In this document: positions 25,527 to 38,200 of the stretch, in pieces
How the letters are laid out: each line of letters begins with the position of its first letter
Position numbering within the stretch: the first letter of the stretch is position 1
Assembly (NCBI GenBank): GCA_030272155.1
Contig: CP126197.1
Coordinates: 2,542,001 to 2,606,000, forward strand
Length of the DNA stretch: 64,000 nt
Reading direction: 5' to 3'
Source of the DNA: Tetradesmus obliquus
Lineage: Eukaryota > Chlorophyta > Chlorophyceae > Sphaeropleales > Scenedesmaceae
The notes under the pieces: generated by a model
What the model was told of the DNA's origin: nothing
What the model saw: only the letters and a program-made list of their open reading frames with translations
The model's database searches: none
Made by a program: the position numbers and the translations under genes

Positions 25527-28500
25527 TGCCGGCAGCATCCCCTGCCCTGGCAAGCGCGTGGTGGGCACCACAGGGGAGGAGCTGTGCGTGCGCCAGGAGC
25601 CAGACCTGGCACGGCTGCGGCAGGACCTGCAGGTGACTCTGAGGGTTGCTAGGGCTGTGGTGTGTGTATGCGTCTTATGTTCTTTGTAGGGCCTGGCCGG
25701 TGGAGCACGTGCAGTGTGCACAATTGCTGCTTAGCTGCTGGTTCAGCAGCGGCGCTGTGTCAGGCATCTGCCTGCTCTCATGCCTCTGCCGCTGCAGCTC
25801 TAAACCTTGCAGGATGTTTTGGTGCTGACAGATGGTGTGTTCCTGGACACACTCCTGTATTGCTGCCTACCTGCCTGCCTGCAGGCCGTGCTGGACTCAG
25901 GCATCAGCAGCATCGCGGTGGTGCTGAAGCACGCGGCCATCTACCCGGATCATGAGCAGCGCGTGGGGCAGCTGGCGCAGCAGATGGGCTTCAAGCAGGT
26001 GACGCCCGATCAGCCACCAAGTACTGCTGTCAAGGTGTCAACTTTGAGCACCCTGGCATGGTACCCTGGCATGTTACCCAGATGGTGTCGCAGATTGCCA
26101 CTTGTGGCGAGTCTCAGACAATTGGTGGTGGAAGTGGTCCTGCTGGCAGCTGCTTGCGGCTAGCACAGGGGCATACCTGCAGTGACCAGCATAGTCTGCA
26201 GCCTTCCTGTTGAAGCTCCAATCAGAGCTTGCCTGCACCGCTCACCCAGCAGCTGACTCCACCTGTGCATATGTATCTCCGCTGTGCTGCGCTGCAGGTC
26301 AGCCTGTCCCACGCGGTGATGCCCATGGTCAAGATGGTGCCTCGGGGCTTCACAGCAGCAGCAGACGCCTACCTCACCCCACACATCCTCAGGTGCGCTG
26401 CAGCTGCCCGCGCTGCAGCAGCAGTGAGCTTGCAGCAGCAGGGCGCGCCCCGTGCCTACCATCGGCTGGAGGCAATTTGCTGTTTCCGTCTTGCTGCCTT
26501 CAAGATTGGTGGTCGGCTCCCTCCTCTCTTCCGGCTTGCCTGCTGTGCAGTGTGTTGGCGGATGCCCTGCTCGCTGCCTGCCCAGACTTGCTGCTTCTGA
26601 CACCGGCTGACGTGTCGCTGCTTATATTTGCCTGGTGCTCTGCTTGCCTGGCTGCCGCATGCTGCCAGGTACGTGTCAGCCTTCAAGGCGGGCTTTGATG
26701 GCGGGCTGGGCGCGGTGCAGCTGCTGTTCATGCAGAGCGATGGCGGGCTGGCCCCCGCAGACGACTTCAGCGGCCACAAAGCCATCCTGTCGGGACCCGC
26801 AGGTGCGCAGGGGGCTGTGTGTATGTTGGGACTGAGGTGCAGGGAGATGGGCAGGCAGGCTGGCACAGCAGGCTGCAGCTTTCCATGCTGAGCAGCTCAG
26901 TGCAGGTTTATGAAGCATTGCACAGCCTGTCAGCCTGGCAGGCGTCGAGCTATGCTGTGATCTAGTCAACCCACCACAACATTGACAATCACTAAGCACA
27001 ACTACACTCTTCTCCTGCAGCCTGTTTTACTGAAAAACTGCTGCCACTGCTGTGCCTGGCAGGTGGCTATGTGGGCTACGCGCTGACCACTGCATGGAAC
27101 GACGGCCAGGGCGCAGCAGCAGCAGCAGCAGCAGCAGCCAAGCCAGCAGAGGACGGCAGCAGTGACAATGCATCTGCTGCCTACTCTGGCAATGGCGCCC
27201 GCTCCCTGCAGGTGCGGCCTAGTGGTCTTCTGTGTCACGCGCATTCAGCAAAGTGCCGCTTACTGCAGCTCGGCATACTCGAGTGATGCAAGGTACAATA
27301 CTTCATGCAGGTGGTCAGCAATGGCTGTTGCTATGGTCAAGGTAAAGTAAAGCTGCTGTGACCGCACATGTGCGCCTGCGTGCTGCCTACTGTCCCAGGT
27401 GATTGGCTTTGACATGGGCGGCACCTCCACTGACGTGTCGCGCTACGCGGGCTCCTACGAGCACGTGTTTGAGTCCACCACTGCGGGCGTGACCATCCAG
27501 GCGCCCCAGCTGGACATAAACACCGTGGCGGCAGGCGGCGGCAGCAGGCTCTTCTACAGGTGCGGCCGGCAGACCAGCAGAGTGTCTGTGTGCACGGCAC
27601 TGCCGCAGCTTGTTTGTCTCCAATGTGGTGGTGCTGGCATGCAGAGGTCACATGCATACTTCTTGTCGTATGGGGCAGCAGGCTCTTCTACAGGTGCGGT
27701 GTGTGGCTCACCCCTGCCACGTGGAGATGCGTAGCTGCCATCATCGTGCGGCCGGCACGCCTGCAGCTTGATTGTCTCCAGGTGTTGTTGCTACCTGTAA
27801 TATTTTTGTCACATGGAGGCAGCAGACTGTGCTGAAGGTGGGTCTGTGGTTGGCACGCCTGCATTGCTGAGATGTGTAGCTGTCAGCATCGTTGTGGATC
27901 ATCACCTACCTGTCAGCATCGTTGTGGATCATCACCTAACTGTCAGCATCGTTGTGGATCATCACCTACCTGTCAGCATCGTTGTGGATCATCACCTACC
28001 TGTCAGCATCGTTGTGGATCATCACCTACCTCTCTGAGTGTGGCTTGTCGACACGTCACACGCCCGTGAGGAACAGCAGTCCTGTGTTCAATTCAGCCGC
28101 CCCGCTGTGCATGGCAATGGAGCAGGCAACCCAACCCCACAGCACCCACAGGCTATGCTGCAGCTGCAAGTGCAGCAGGCTCAGGCCCATCACATCCGTG
28201 GCAACTCTGCAATCACATGTGCCCCAATCACATGTGCCCCAATCACATGTGCCCCAATCACATGTGCCCCAATCACATGTGCCCCAATCACATGTGCCCC
28301 AATCACATGCGCCCCAATCACATGTGCCCCAATCACATGTGCCCCAATCACATGTGCCCCAATCACATGTGCCCCAATCACATGTGCCCCAATCACATGT
28401 GCCCCCATCACATGTGCCCCAATCACATGTGCCCCAATCACATGTGCCCCAAGGGAGCTAGCGCTAGCTTCTACGGCACTGTCAGCAGCATCTATCTTCT

Positions 28501-31500
28501 GCGCATGTTTCCTGTTGATGCTGTCTCCGCTTCCCCAAACAGGAATGGCCTATTTGTGGTGGGCCCTGAGTCGTGCCGCGCGCACCCCGGCCCCGTGTGC
28601 TACAAGAAGGGCGGCCACCTGGCCATCACTGACGCCAACCTGGCCCTGGGCCGCATCCTGCCAGAGATGTTCCCCAAGATCTTCGGGCCAAATGAGGTGT
28701 GTGTGTTTGTGTGTTGGGGGAAGGGGCGGGGGAGAGGGGGGGCTTTGGAAACACAGCAGTGGCAAGGGCGCAGAGTACAGTAGGCACAAAGCCGTATCCT
28801 GCCGAAGATGCTCCTCAAGATCTTCGGGCTGCACGAGGTGGGCGGGGCTGCGGTTTTGGTTCGGAGGGGGGCCAAGGCACAGCAGTAAGGAATGGAGGGG
28901 CGAAACAGAGGGGGTTGGAGCCGGGCTTGCCCACTTAGGCTCATGGCAGAGACGGCGTGCGCGGCAGCTGCGCTGCGGTCCTCGTGATGCGGACGGACTT
29001 TAGCTGCTGTGCAGGCCTGGTGTTAGCGCTGCGGTGCCTGCATTGCTGTATGTATTGTATACTGCTGCTGCCTGCTGCCTGCTGCCGCTGCCGCTGCTGC
29101 AGGGCGAGCCGCTTGAAGGTGCTGCTGACTGCTTACTGCTGCTGCCGCCGCTGTTGCTGCAGGATGAGCCGCTGGATGCGTGTGGCACTGCTGCCGCCTT
29201 TGCCCAGCTGGCGGCGTCCATCAACGAGGCCGAGGCTGCTGCGGGCAAGCCTGCCAAGAGCGTTGATGAGGTGGCCATGGGCTTCGTGAGGGTGGCCAAC
29301 GAGACCATGTGCAGGCCCATACGGTGCGTCGACATTGCTGCTGCTGCTGATTCTGCTGCTGCTGATGCTAATGCTTCTGGCGGTGTATGGTGTTGAGTGA
29401 GCTACATGCAGCCGGCTGACCCGCCTCATGCACAGGAAGTGCGGCCAGCAGCAGCACCCTGCACGCCAGCCACCTGCGGGCAGCATCGTATGCTCTTGCA
29501 GCAGCAGCACAACTCATACCAGTCTACTGAGGACATGGTCACCTAAGCAGACTGCCTCATCACTTGCATTTGCTGCTGCTGCTGCTGCTGCTGCTGCTGT
29601 GTGGCTGTTGGCCTGGCCAGGGCACTGACTCAGATGAAGGGCTACGACGCTGCCGCGCATGTGCTGGCCTGCTTTGGCGGCGCTGGGGGGCAACACGCCT
29701 GCGCCATCGCCACTGCACTGGGCATGAAGACCATCTTCGTGCACAGGTGACCTGACGGCAGTGCTGCTGCTGCTTCTGGCATTGGTTGCAACTACCAGCA
29801 GTTTAGGCATGTGCCAGCTCCTGTGGCTGTGTGCAGCCAGCAGTTAAGGCCACAAGGCATGAGGATCAGAACAAGAAGAAAGGAAACTGCACCAGCGCGA
29901 CATGCTGTTCCCGGCCAGCAGCACCCGTCTGGCCCGCCTCCTGCCAGGAAACTGCCAACTGGCCTGATGCTGCTGGCATCGCTCCTCCCATGGCTCTACC
30001 CGATGCATATCCGAAGCATATCCATCTGCATTGCAGGTACGCTGGCGTGCTGTCAGCTGCTGCTGCCATGCTCTTGCAGGTATGCGGGCGTGCCAGATAA
30101 CCACACTGTGCCCCCTGTTTACTGCCATGCTGCCCCACTCATTTCACTGCACTACAGGTATGCGGGCGTGCTGTCAGCGGTGGGCATCCACCTGGCAGAC
30201 ATTGTGACGGAGGTGCAGGAGCCAGCAGCAGCCAGCCTGGCCCCCCAGGAGCTGCCTGGGCTGGCTGCCCGGCTGGAGGCGCTGGCTGGGTCTGCTGCTG
30301 CCAAGCTGCGGGCCCAAGGCTTCAGGGACAGTGCCATCAGCACGGAGAAGTACCTCAACCTCAGGTGCGGCCAGCAGCACAGTGGTGTGTCTCCAGCCAT
30401 TTCCAGGCCTGTTACTTCTCTGAGCGTGCATCAGCAGGTAGAAGTACCTCAACCTCAGGTGCGCGCAGCAGCACTGCAATCGTGTTCTCTTGCCGTTTCT
30501 TGGCCTGTCCTCGACCTTGTCTAGTTTTGCTTGAGCACGGACAAGTACCTCAACCACAGGTGCGCGCAGCAGCACTGCAGTTGTGCAGACTGTGTGTATG
30601 AGGGTGCGCGGCAGGGCCATGAGCCGCAGGCTTGTGCAATTGTTTGTCAGACTCCGCAACTTGAACTGATTTTGAACTTGTGTTGCCCCTCCAGGTACGC
30701 GGGCACCGACGTGGCTGTCATGACGCGCTGGCAGGCGGGCGCCGACCCTGCTGCCGCCTTTGCGTCCGCCTACCAGCGCGAGTTTGGCTTCGTGTTGGAG
30801 CGGCCCGTGGTGGTGGACGACGTGAGGGTGCGCGCCACGGGGCGGGCAGCAGAGCTGCCTGAAGTAGCGGTGAGTGGCTGGCTGGTGCATTGTTGGTGTT
30901 GTAAACGCCTACTGTGTTGTGGTCCTCGGCTGGGCAGACAGCAAGCTTCCCACATGCTCAATGCTCAAGCTGGTCAGCTGCGTGGTTGTGCTCATGAGCA
31001 CAGCACTTGAGGTGGATATGAGGGTGCCGCAGCGGGCGGTGGTGTGTGCGGGTGCGCGCCACGAGGCAGGCAGCAACCGTGCCTGAGGTGGCCGTCAAAA
31101 GCCAGTGCGCAACGCCACCTGACGCTCCCCCTGTGTCTGACGATGAAAACTACCTGCACACTCTTGCAAACATCAAGAAAAGGTGCAGCAGTGACGGGTT
31201 GGTTTGTGCCACTGCTACTGCCGCTCCCGCCGCCAGGTGCTGTCGGCTGCAGGGCTGCCGCCGCTGCCTGCTCCTGCTGTGAGCAGCTCCACCTACTTTG
31301 AGGGGCTGGGGCGCGTGGCCACGCCCGTGTTCCTGCTGGGGGCGCTCACCCCCGGGCACAAGGTGGCAGGGCCTGCGCTGCTGATAGACAACATCAGGTG
31401 AGGCGCAAAGTGAATGTACCTTGGAGGGAGCTGCACTGCGAAGCATACTGCAGTGAAGAGTGAGAAGCACATGATGGAGATTGTCAGCGCACACATGTGC

Positions 31501-32183
31501 ACATCGCAGGGTGGTGTGGCTCCTGTGTTGTGGTCATGGCGCTATCAAACTGTGTGCTGGTATAAATAGCAACTGGCTGAATCTCAACCGCTCCACAGCA
31601 GCAGTGCGCTGTTGCTCACCGAGTTGACCTTACCTCTGCTGCGCCTGCTACTGCCTGTGTCGGCAGCACCATCCTGATTGAGCCGGGATGGGTGGCGACA
31701 ATCACAGCAGACCACAACGTGCGCATGGACAGCAGCAGCAGCAGCAGCAGTACACAGCAGCAGCACGACAACCAGCAGCAGGTGCAGCAGCAGCAGCTCA
31801 AGGTGTCGCCAGTGGAGTGTGACCCCATCCACCTGTCCATCTTCTCACATAGGTGAGGGCCTGGCCACTGCACCAGCAGCATCGCAGCGTGAACACAGTT
31901 GAAAGCTGCTTCATTGAAGCCACATGCATGCTTACCCAGTTTCACCCGAGCTACCCATTAAAATCACACCAGCTCCTTTGCTCCAGGCTTGCCTACCCTT
32001 GCCCCCCCACCCACCACCACCCCCGCCACCCTGCCCCTGCCAGGTTCATGGGCATCGCTGAGCAGATGGGCCGCGTGCTGCAGCGCACCTCCATCAGCGT
32101 CAACATCAAGGAGCGACTCGACTTCTCATGCGCGCTGTTCGGGCCAGACGGTGAGGCCGGGCAGGAGCGCAGCAGCAGCAACA

Positions 32184-32251
<68 letters not shown>

Positions 32252-35200
32252 GAGACGGGGGCCTGGGGATGCCTGGCTGCACTGCAAGGCCAGCTGCTCG
32301 CATGTTGGTGTGTTGATGTCATGTGGTGACGTGCCTGCAGGCTCACTGGCGCCGCCAGCTGCACACACATACTGATTGGCTCTCCACTTTGGCCTGAAAC
32401 CATGTGTTCCTTTGCTGGCCACACTTTCTTCTGAAACTGCCTGGACCCACCTGCACCTAACTTCTGCATATGCTGTCGTGCTGTCACGCTGTGTCAGGCT
32501 CTCTGGTGGCCAATGCGCCGCACCTGCCCGTGCACCTGGGCGCCATGAGCGAGGCGGTGCGCTTCCAGGTCAAGTATTACGGCCCGGGAGGGGCGGGCGA
32601 GGCCGAGGGCCTGCAGGTGGGTTTGGGCAGGCAGGCAGCAAGGCAGCAGCAGCAGCGGCAGCGCGTCTTGTTGGACAGCACATCTTCTCGGCTGTTGCAC
32701 AGCCTGGAAGCCGCATGTAGATAACAGCCGCGTGTACTGGACTGCCTTGGCGGAACGGCTGGGGCCCAATGAGCGAGGCGGTGCGCTTCCAGGTGGCCTA
32801 CTACGGGCCAGGTGGCGCGGGAGAGGCCTGCAGGTGTGTTTCCAAACGGCCTGTGATCCTGCAGGCGTGTGGGGGTCGGCGCGGCTGAGGGCCTGCATGC
32901 AGCGGAGGGGGCCGGCAAGTGGGCAAGAAGTAGCAGCAGTCATTGTCAGGTGGCAGCAGCAGCAGCAACAGCATCGGGCGGGCCGCAGAGGCCCTGGGCC
33001 CAATGAGCGAGGCGGTGCGCTTCCAGGTGGCCTTCTACGGCCCGGGAGGGGCGGGCGAGGCCGAGGGCCTGCAGGTGGGTGGCAGGCGGCCTGTGGTGCT
33101 GCGGTTGCATTGGAAGCAGGGGCGCGGTTGAGGGCCTGCATGCAAGGAGAGGGGTTGTAAGTGGGCGAGCAGCAGCAGGAGGTGTAAGGTGGCAGCAGCA
33201 GCAGCAGCAGCGTTGGGTGGGCAGTAGAGGCACCTGGGCGCCGTGATCGAGGCGGTGCGCACACTACGGGCTTGCAGCTGTGTGTTTGGTGGGTGTTGAA
33301 GATGAAGGATGTGTGTGGGGCGACATCCGCGCCACGCTGGTGTTGCCTGCTGCTTCACTGCTGCTGCCGGCTGTCCTTCCGTTCCATTCTCCCGCAGGAG
33401 GGCGACGTGCTGCTGTCCAACCACCCGCAGCCGGCGCTAGCTGGCGGGCATTCTTGGCTTTTGCACACAGTGCATTTTGTACGTATCCTTAGCCTGTGTA
33501 CCAGCCGTGCTGCCCACGGACTGGCACACACAACAGCACTACCTTGCTTTCGCGCCGCCGCGCTGCACTGTTATGCTGGGATCCGTAACAATACCATGTC
33601 CACCCCATGCGCAGGAGGGTGATGTGCTGCTGTCCAACCACCCGCAGCTGGCGGGCGGCAGCCACCTGCCCGACATCACAGTCATCACGCCCGTGTTCAG
33701 CGGCGGCGCCATCGTGTTCTTCGTGGCGTCCCGCGGCCACCACGCAGACATCGGCGGCATCAGCCCGGGCAGCATGCCGCCCAACAGCAGGCTGCTGGTG
33801 GAGGAGGGCGCAGCGGTGGTGTCCTTCAAACTGGTGAAGGACGGCGCCTTCCAGGTGGGTGGATTGCTAAAAAATGCTTCTGCTTCAGGTGGTATGCTAT
33901 GAAGTCGTTGCAGTACAGCAGCAGTACAGCCTCTGCTGCTGCCCTGGCTGGGTGTAATAGGCTGTGTTTGCGTTTTGGTGTTGGGAAGCGGCAGTGTTGT
34001 TCTTCGCGCTGGCGCGGCCGTGGTGTCTTTCAAGCTGGTGAAAGACGGCGCCTTCCATTTGCGGCGGGTTCTTGCATCTATGTTGGCTGTGTGTTGGTGG
34101 CGCCAAGCAGCAGCGCTGTAGCAGCAACTGCTCTGCCAATCGTCAAGGGCTGGATGCAGGCTGGGTGTGTTGGCTTTCAGTGTGACGGCGGCCTGCATAT
34201 AGTGTAGCTACTTGCAAGTGGTGACGCGCTGAAGTACAGCACTGCCTTTGTATACTTGGCAGCCGATCAAATTTTGGAGCTGTGCAGAGCAGAAGGCAGC
34301 TGATCTGTGCATCTTCATGATGCCTGCATGCTGGGCTGCTTGCCTGTGTGACTGTTGCCTGTTGCCTGCCTGCTGCTGACCCTGAACCTGCCCTGCTTAC
34401 TGCTGCTGTTAACTGCTGCTGCTGGCTGTCCTGTAGGAGGCTGGCATCACTGAGCTGCTGATGGCCCCAGGGCGGCTGGCTGGTGAACTGCCCGGCTGCA
34501 GCGGCACGCGCAACCTCAGCGACAACCTCAGCGACCTCAAGGCACAGGTGCGTGCAGTGTGGGTGTGTATTGGGGATGGGGAAGGATGGGGGGGGGGGGG
34601 GGGGCGGCTGGACACGGCCGGGCGCGGTTGGACGCTCCTTGGACTTGCAGCACAATAATGTTGATGACAGCCTAGAATGTCACGCTTCCTTACAGGTAGT
34701 ACCCTGCAGCGCTGCGGTTGAATATGTATGCTACACTGCTGCTAGACTTCATGATGCGCTGCTGGGCCTTTACATGGCACTGCTGCTGGTTGGTCAGCAA
34801 CACACCGTGCAAGCTCATCAGCGATTTGGCTGTATGTGCTACACGGCTGCTAGCAGGCGTGGTGGCTCAGTGAGGCAGCCGACCATAGCAGCCTTTCACC
34901 ACCAATGTTGCCGCTGCTGCTGGCACTAGGTGGCTGCCAACACCAAGGGCATCCAGCTGGTGCAGGAGCTCATTGCTGAGCACAGCCTGGCCGTGGTGCA
35001 GGCCTACATGCGATTCATCCAGGCCAACGCGGGTGAGGGGACGGGGCCGGCAGCACCGCTACGGCAAAGCCGCCAGCATTGTGCCGCAGCTGTTACTGAT
35101 ATGCTTGATGCTGATGCCTGATTCAGTGACCCTGATTGTGTCGCCTTGTGAATTTCTTGTAGTGCATTCCTGTGCATGCCTTGAGCGCTGCTGTGCATGC

Positions 35201-38200
35201 CTTGAGCGCTGTTGTGCATTGAATCATGCCTTGAGCGCTGTTGTATCTTGAATCATGCCTTGAGCGCTGTTGTGCATTGAATCATGCCTTGAGCGCTGTT
35301 GTATCTTGAATCATGCCTTGAGCGCTGTTGTATCTTGAATCGAGCGTGCTCTCTGCTGCTGCTGCTGCTGCCACCCCAGAGGACGCTGTGCGTGAGATGC
35401 TGCGTGACTTCAGCACTGCGCGGGGCCTGCCCGAGGTGGGCAGTGTGGCTGCGGCTGACCAGCTGGATGACGGCAGCCCCATCGCCCTCACCATCACCAT
35501 TGACAGGTGGGCTGCAGCACATGCATCAGGTGCAGCACATGCATCAGGTGCAGCACATGCATCAGGTGCAGCACATGCATCAGGTGCAGCAAACCAATAG
35601 CTGTGTCCTGTGTCTGTGTCCAGGGTGAACATAGCAGTTGGTTGAGGTTGTGGGTACCCTCGCATCTGAGCATTGCGCTCACCATCACCATTGACAGGTG
35701 AGCTGCGATCAGTGCCAATCCTGGGTGCCTATTACTGCTGTGTGTGTCCAAACTCAACACACCAGCTCGTTGTGACTGTGCAATTGTTTGATATGTCCTG
35801 CTGTGGTGTTACGGCTGGGTTAGCTTGGCAAGCCAACCCAGCCGTAACATCACAGCAGGACATGTCAAACAGTTGCACAGTTGCAACGAACTGGTGTGTT
35901 GTTGCAGTGCATCAGCCAGTTTCACGCCATCAAGCTATGCGTGGCTGTTGCTCAGAGCAGACTGCTTCTTGTCAAATGTCCCTATTGCCACCTGCCTCTT
36001 TGCACAATAAGCATCAAGCACGCTGAGGCCAGTTGCGTTTGCAAGAGTGGAGTCTGATGATGCCGTGCTGCGGCACAAGCAACCTCAGCTGCTTTTGCTG
36101 TCGCTGGTGTTCCATACAGGCCCGACTGCAGCACCACTGGCACCGCCACCTTTGAGTTGGGTTTGCTGGCGTACGCCCCAGGGGTTGATCACACTGTGCC
36201 TGCCAATGTTGCTGCTGCTGATGCCGCTGCTGCTGCTGCTGCTATGCAGGCGTGATGGCAGCGCCACGTTTGACTTCACAGGCACCGGCCCCGAGGTGTA
36301 CGGCAACCTCAATGCGCCCCCTGCCGTGGCCTACTCCGCCATCATCTACAGCCTGCGCTGCCTGGTCACACGCGACATCCCTCTCAACCAGGGCTGCCTC
36401 GCACCCATCAAGGTGACGCGCCTGACACAGAGATTGAAACACATATCTTTTATATACATAGAGATCTGAAATGCTTGCAGATGAGTGACTTGTTCATATG
36501 GCAGTGTCCTTGGGCTAGGCGCCGCCTGCGCCAGCTGACAGCAGGGGACAGCGCCTGCGGCCGCGCTGACAATCACGTCCTGCTCATGCAGCAAAACATG
36601 CATGTGGTGGCTTCCAGGAGATGATTTGAACATGTGTCACACATGATCTGAACGTGTGTCACACATGATCTGAACATGATCTGAACATGTGTCACACATG
36701 ATCTGAACGTGTGTCACACATGATCTGAACATGTCTGAACATGTGTCACACATGATCTGAACGTGTGTCACACATGATCTGAACGTGTGTCACACATGAT
36801 TTGAACGTGTGTCACACATGATCTGAACATGTCTGAACGTGTGTCACACATGATCTGAACATGTCTGAACATGTGTCACACATGATCTGAACGTGTGTCA
36901 CACATAAAACTGCCTCCTGTGCAGTGCAGCTCCACTGCCTGTGGCCCCGCCTGCCCGCAGGTGGTCATCCCTCAGCAGTGCCTGCTTAACTCTTACCTCC
37001 TCTGCAGCGCACCTCCACTGCCTGCCTGTCACACATGGCATGCTGCTGGCTGCGGTGTGCTGCCCCTGCCTCAGGTGGTCATCCCTCAGCAGTGCCTGCT
37101 CAACCCCTCCCCCGTGGCTGCAGTGGTGGGCGGCAACGTGCTGACCAGCCAGCGCGTGACAGACGTGGTGCTCAAGGCCTTCGGGGCAGCAGCAGCATCG
37201 CAGGTGCGCGGGGCAGCTGCCCTGTTTAACGCTTGCTTGTTGAAGCAGCATCACAGGTGGGGCAGCAGCAGCAGCATCGCACAGGTGGGCGCACAGCCAC
37301 TTAGTCGCCTTTGTTCACGCTCGTTTTCCCTTATGAAATCGCGGGTGACGGGTTGACGGACAGCAGCAGCTTCACAGGTGCTGAAGGCCTTGCCCTGATG
37401 GCGTGCACCTGCTGAGCTGAAGGATGACTTGTGGCTTTTCATTGATTTGCTGCCTCTGCTGGTTGTGTCCATCAGGGCTGCATGAACAACTTCACGTTTG
37501 GTGACGCCGCCATGGGCTACTATGAGACCATTGCGGGCGGCGCAGGCGCGGGCCCCACCTGGCACGGCCGTGATGGCGTGCACACGCACATGACCAACAC
37601 ACGCATCACAGGTACGGCAGCAGGCCAACCAGCACACCCACAGCCACGCACACGGAGTGATCCGGGCATGTACATGTGTTGCTGGGCGGGTTGCTGTTGC
37701 TCCATTGGGAGCAGCAGGTGGCTGCTTGCTGCACACGGCAAATCCCTTGTGCGCACAGGTATCAATATGCGCAGTTGTCGATACGCCTTGGTTGTTATAT
37801 AACCCTTGCAACGTCCTCATCATTCCTGCTACGCTGCTGCTGTGCACGTTGTCACGCTGCATGTTATCACGCTGTTGTGCAGCTTCACCAATGCATGTTT
37901 GGCAGCTGCAACCAGTACAACACGCATCACTTCCTGTAAAGCAGAGTCTTGATCCTGCCATCTCGCCTGCGCTGCTCCGGCCTGCTCCACCTCCCGCCCT
38001 GAACCTCCGTCCCCCCTCCCTCAAACCCACCCCCAGACCCTGAGATCCTGGAGCGCCGCTACCCGGTGGTGCTGCGCACCTTCAGCCTGCGCCCCGGCAG
38101 CGGCGGCGCGGGACGCTTCAAGGGCGGCGACGGCGTGGTGCGCGAGGTGAGTTGGCGGGCCTGGCGCTGCGTGAAATGCCAAGCATGTAAGAGACATCCC

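Noticed and set aside
28038-29003. 321-codon + strand open frame with ITCAP repeats, and the other repeat frames over it
   Set aside because: Produced by a 15-bp tandem repeat in an intron; the true exon 12 (28543-28696) is read in another frame.
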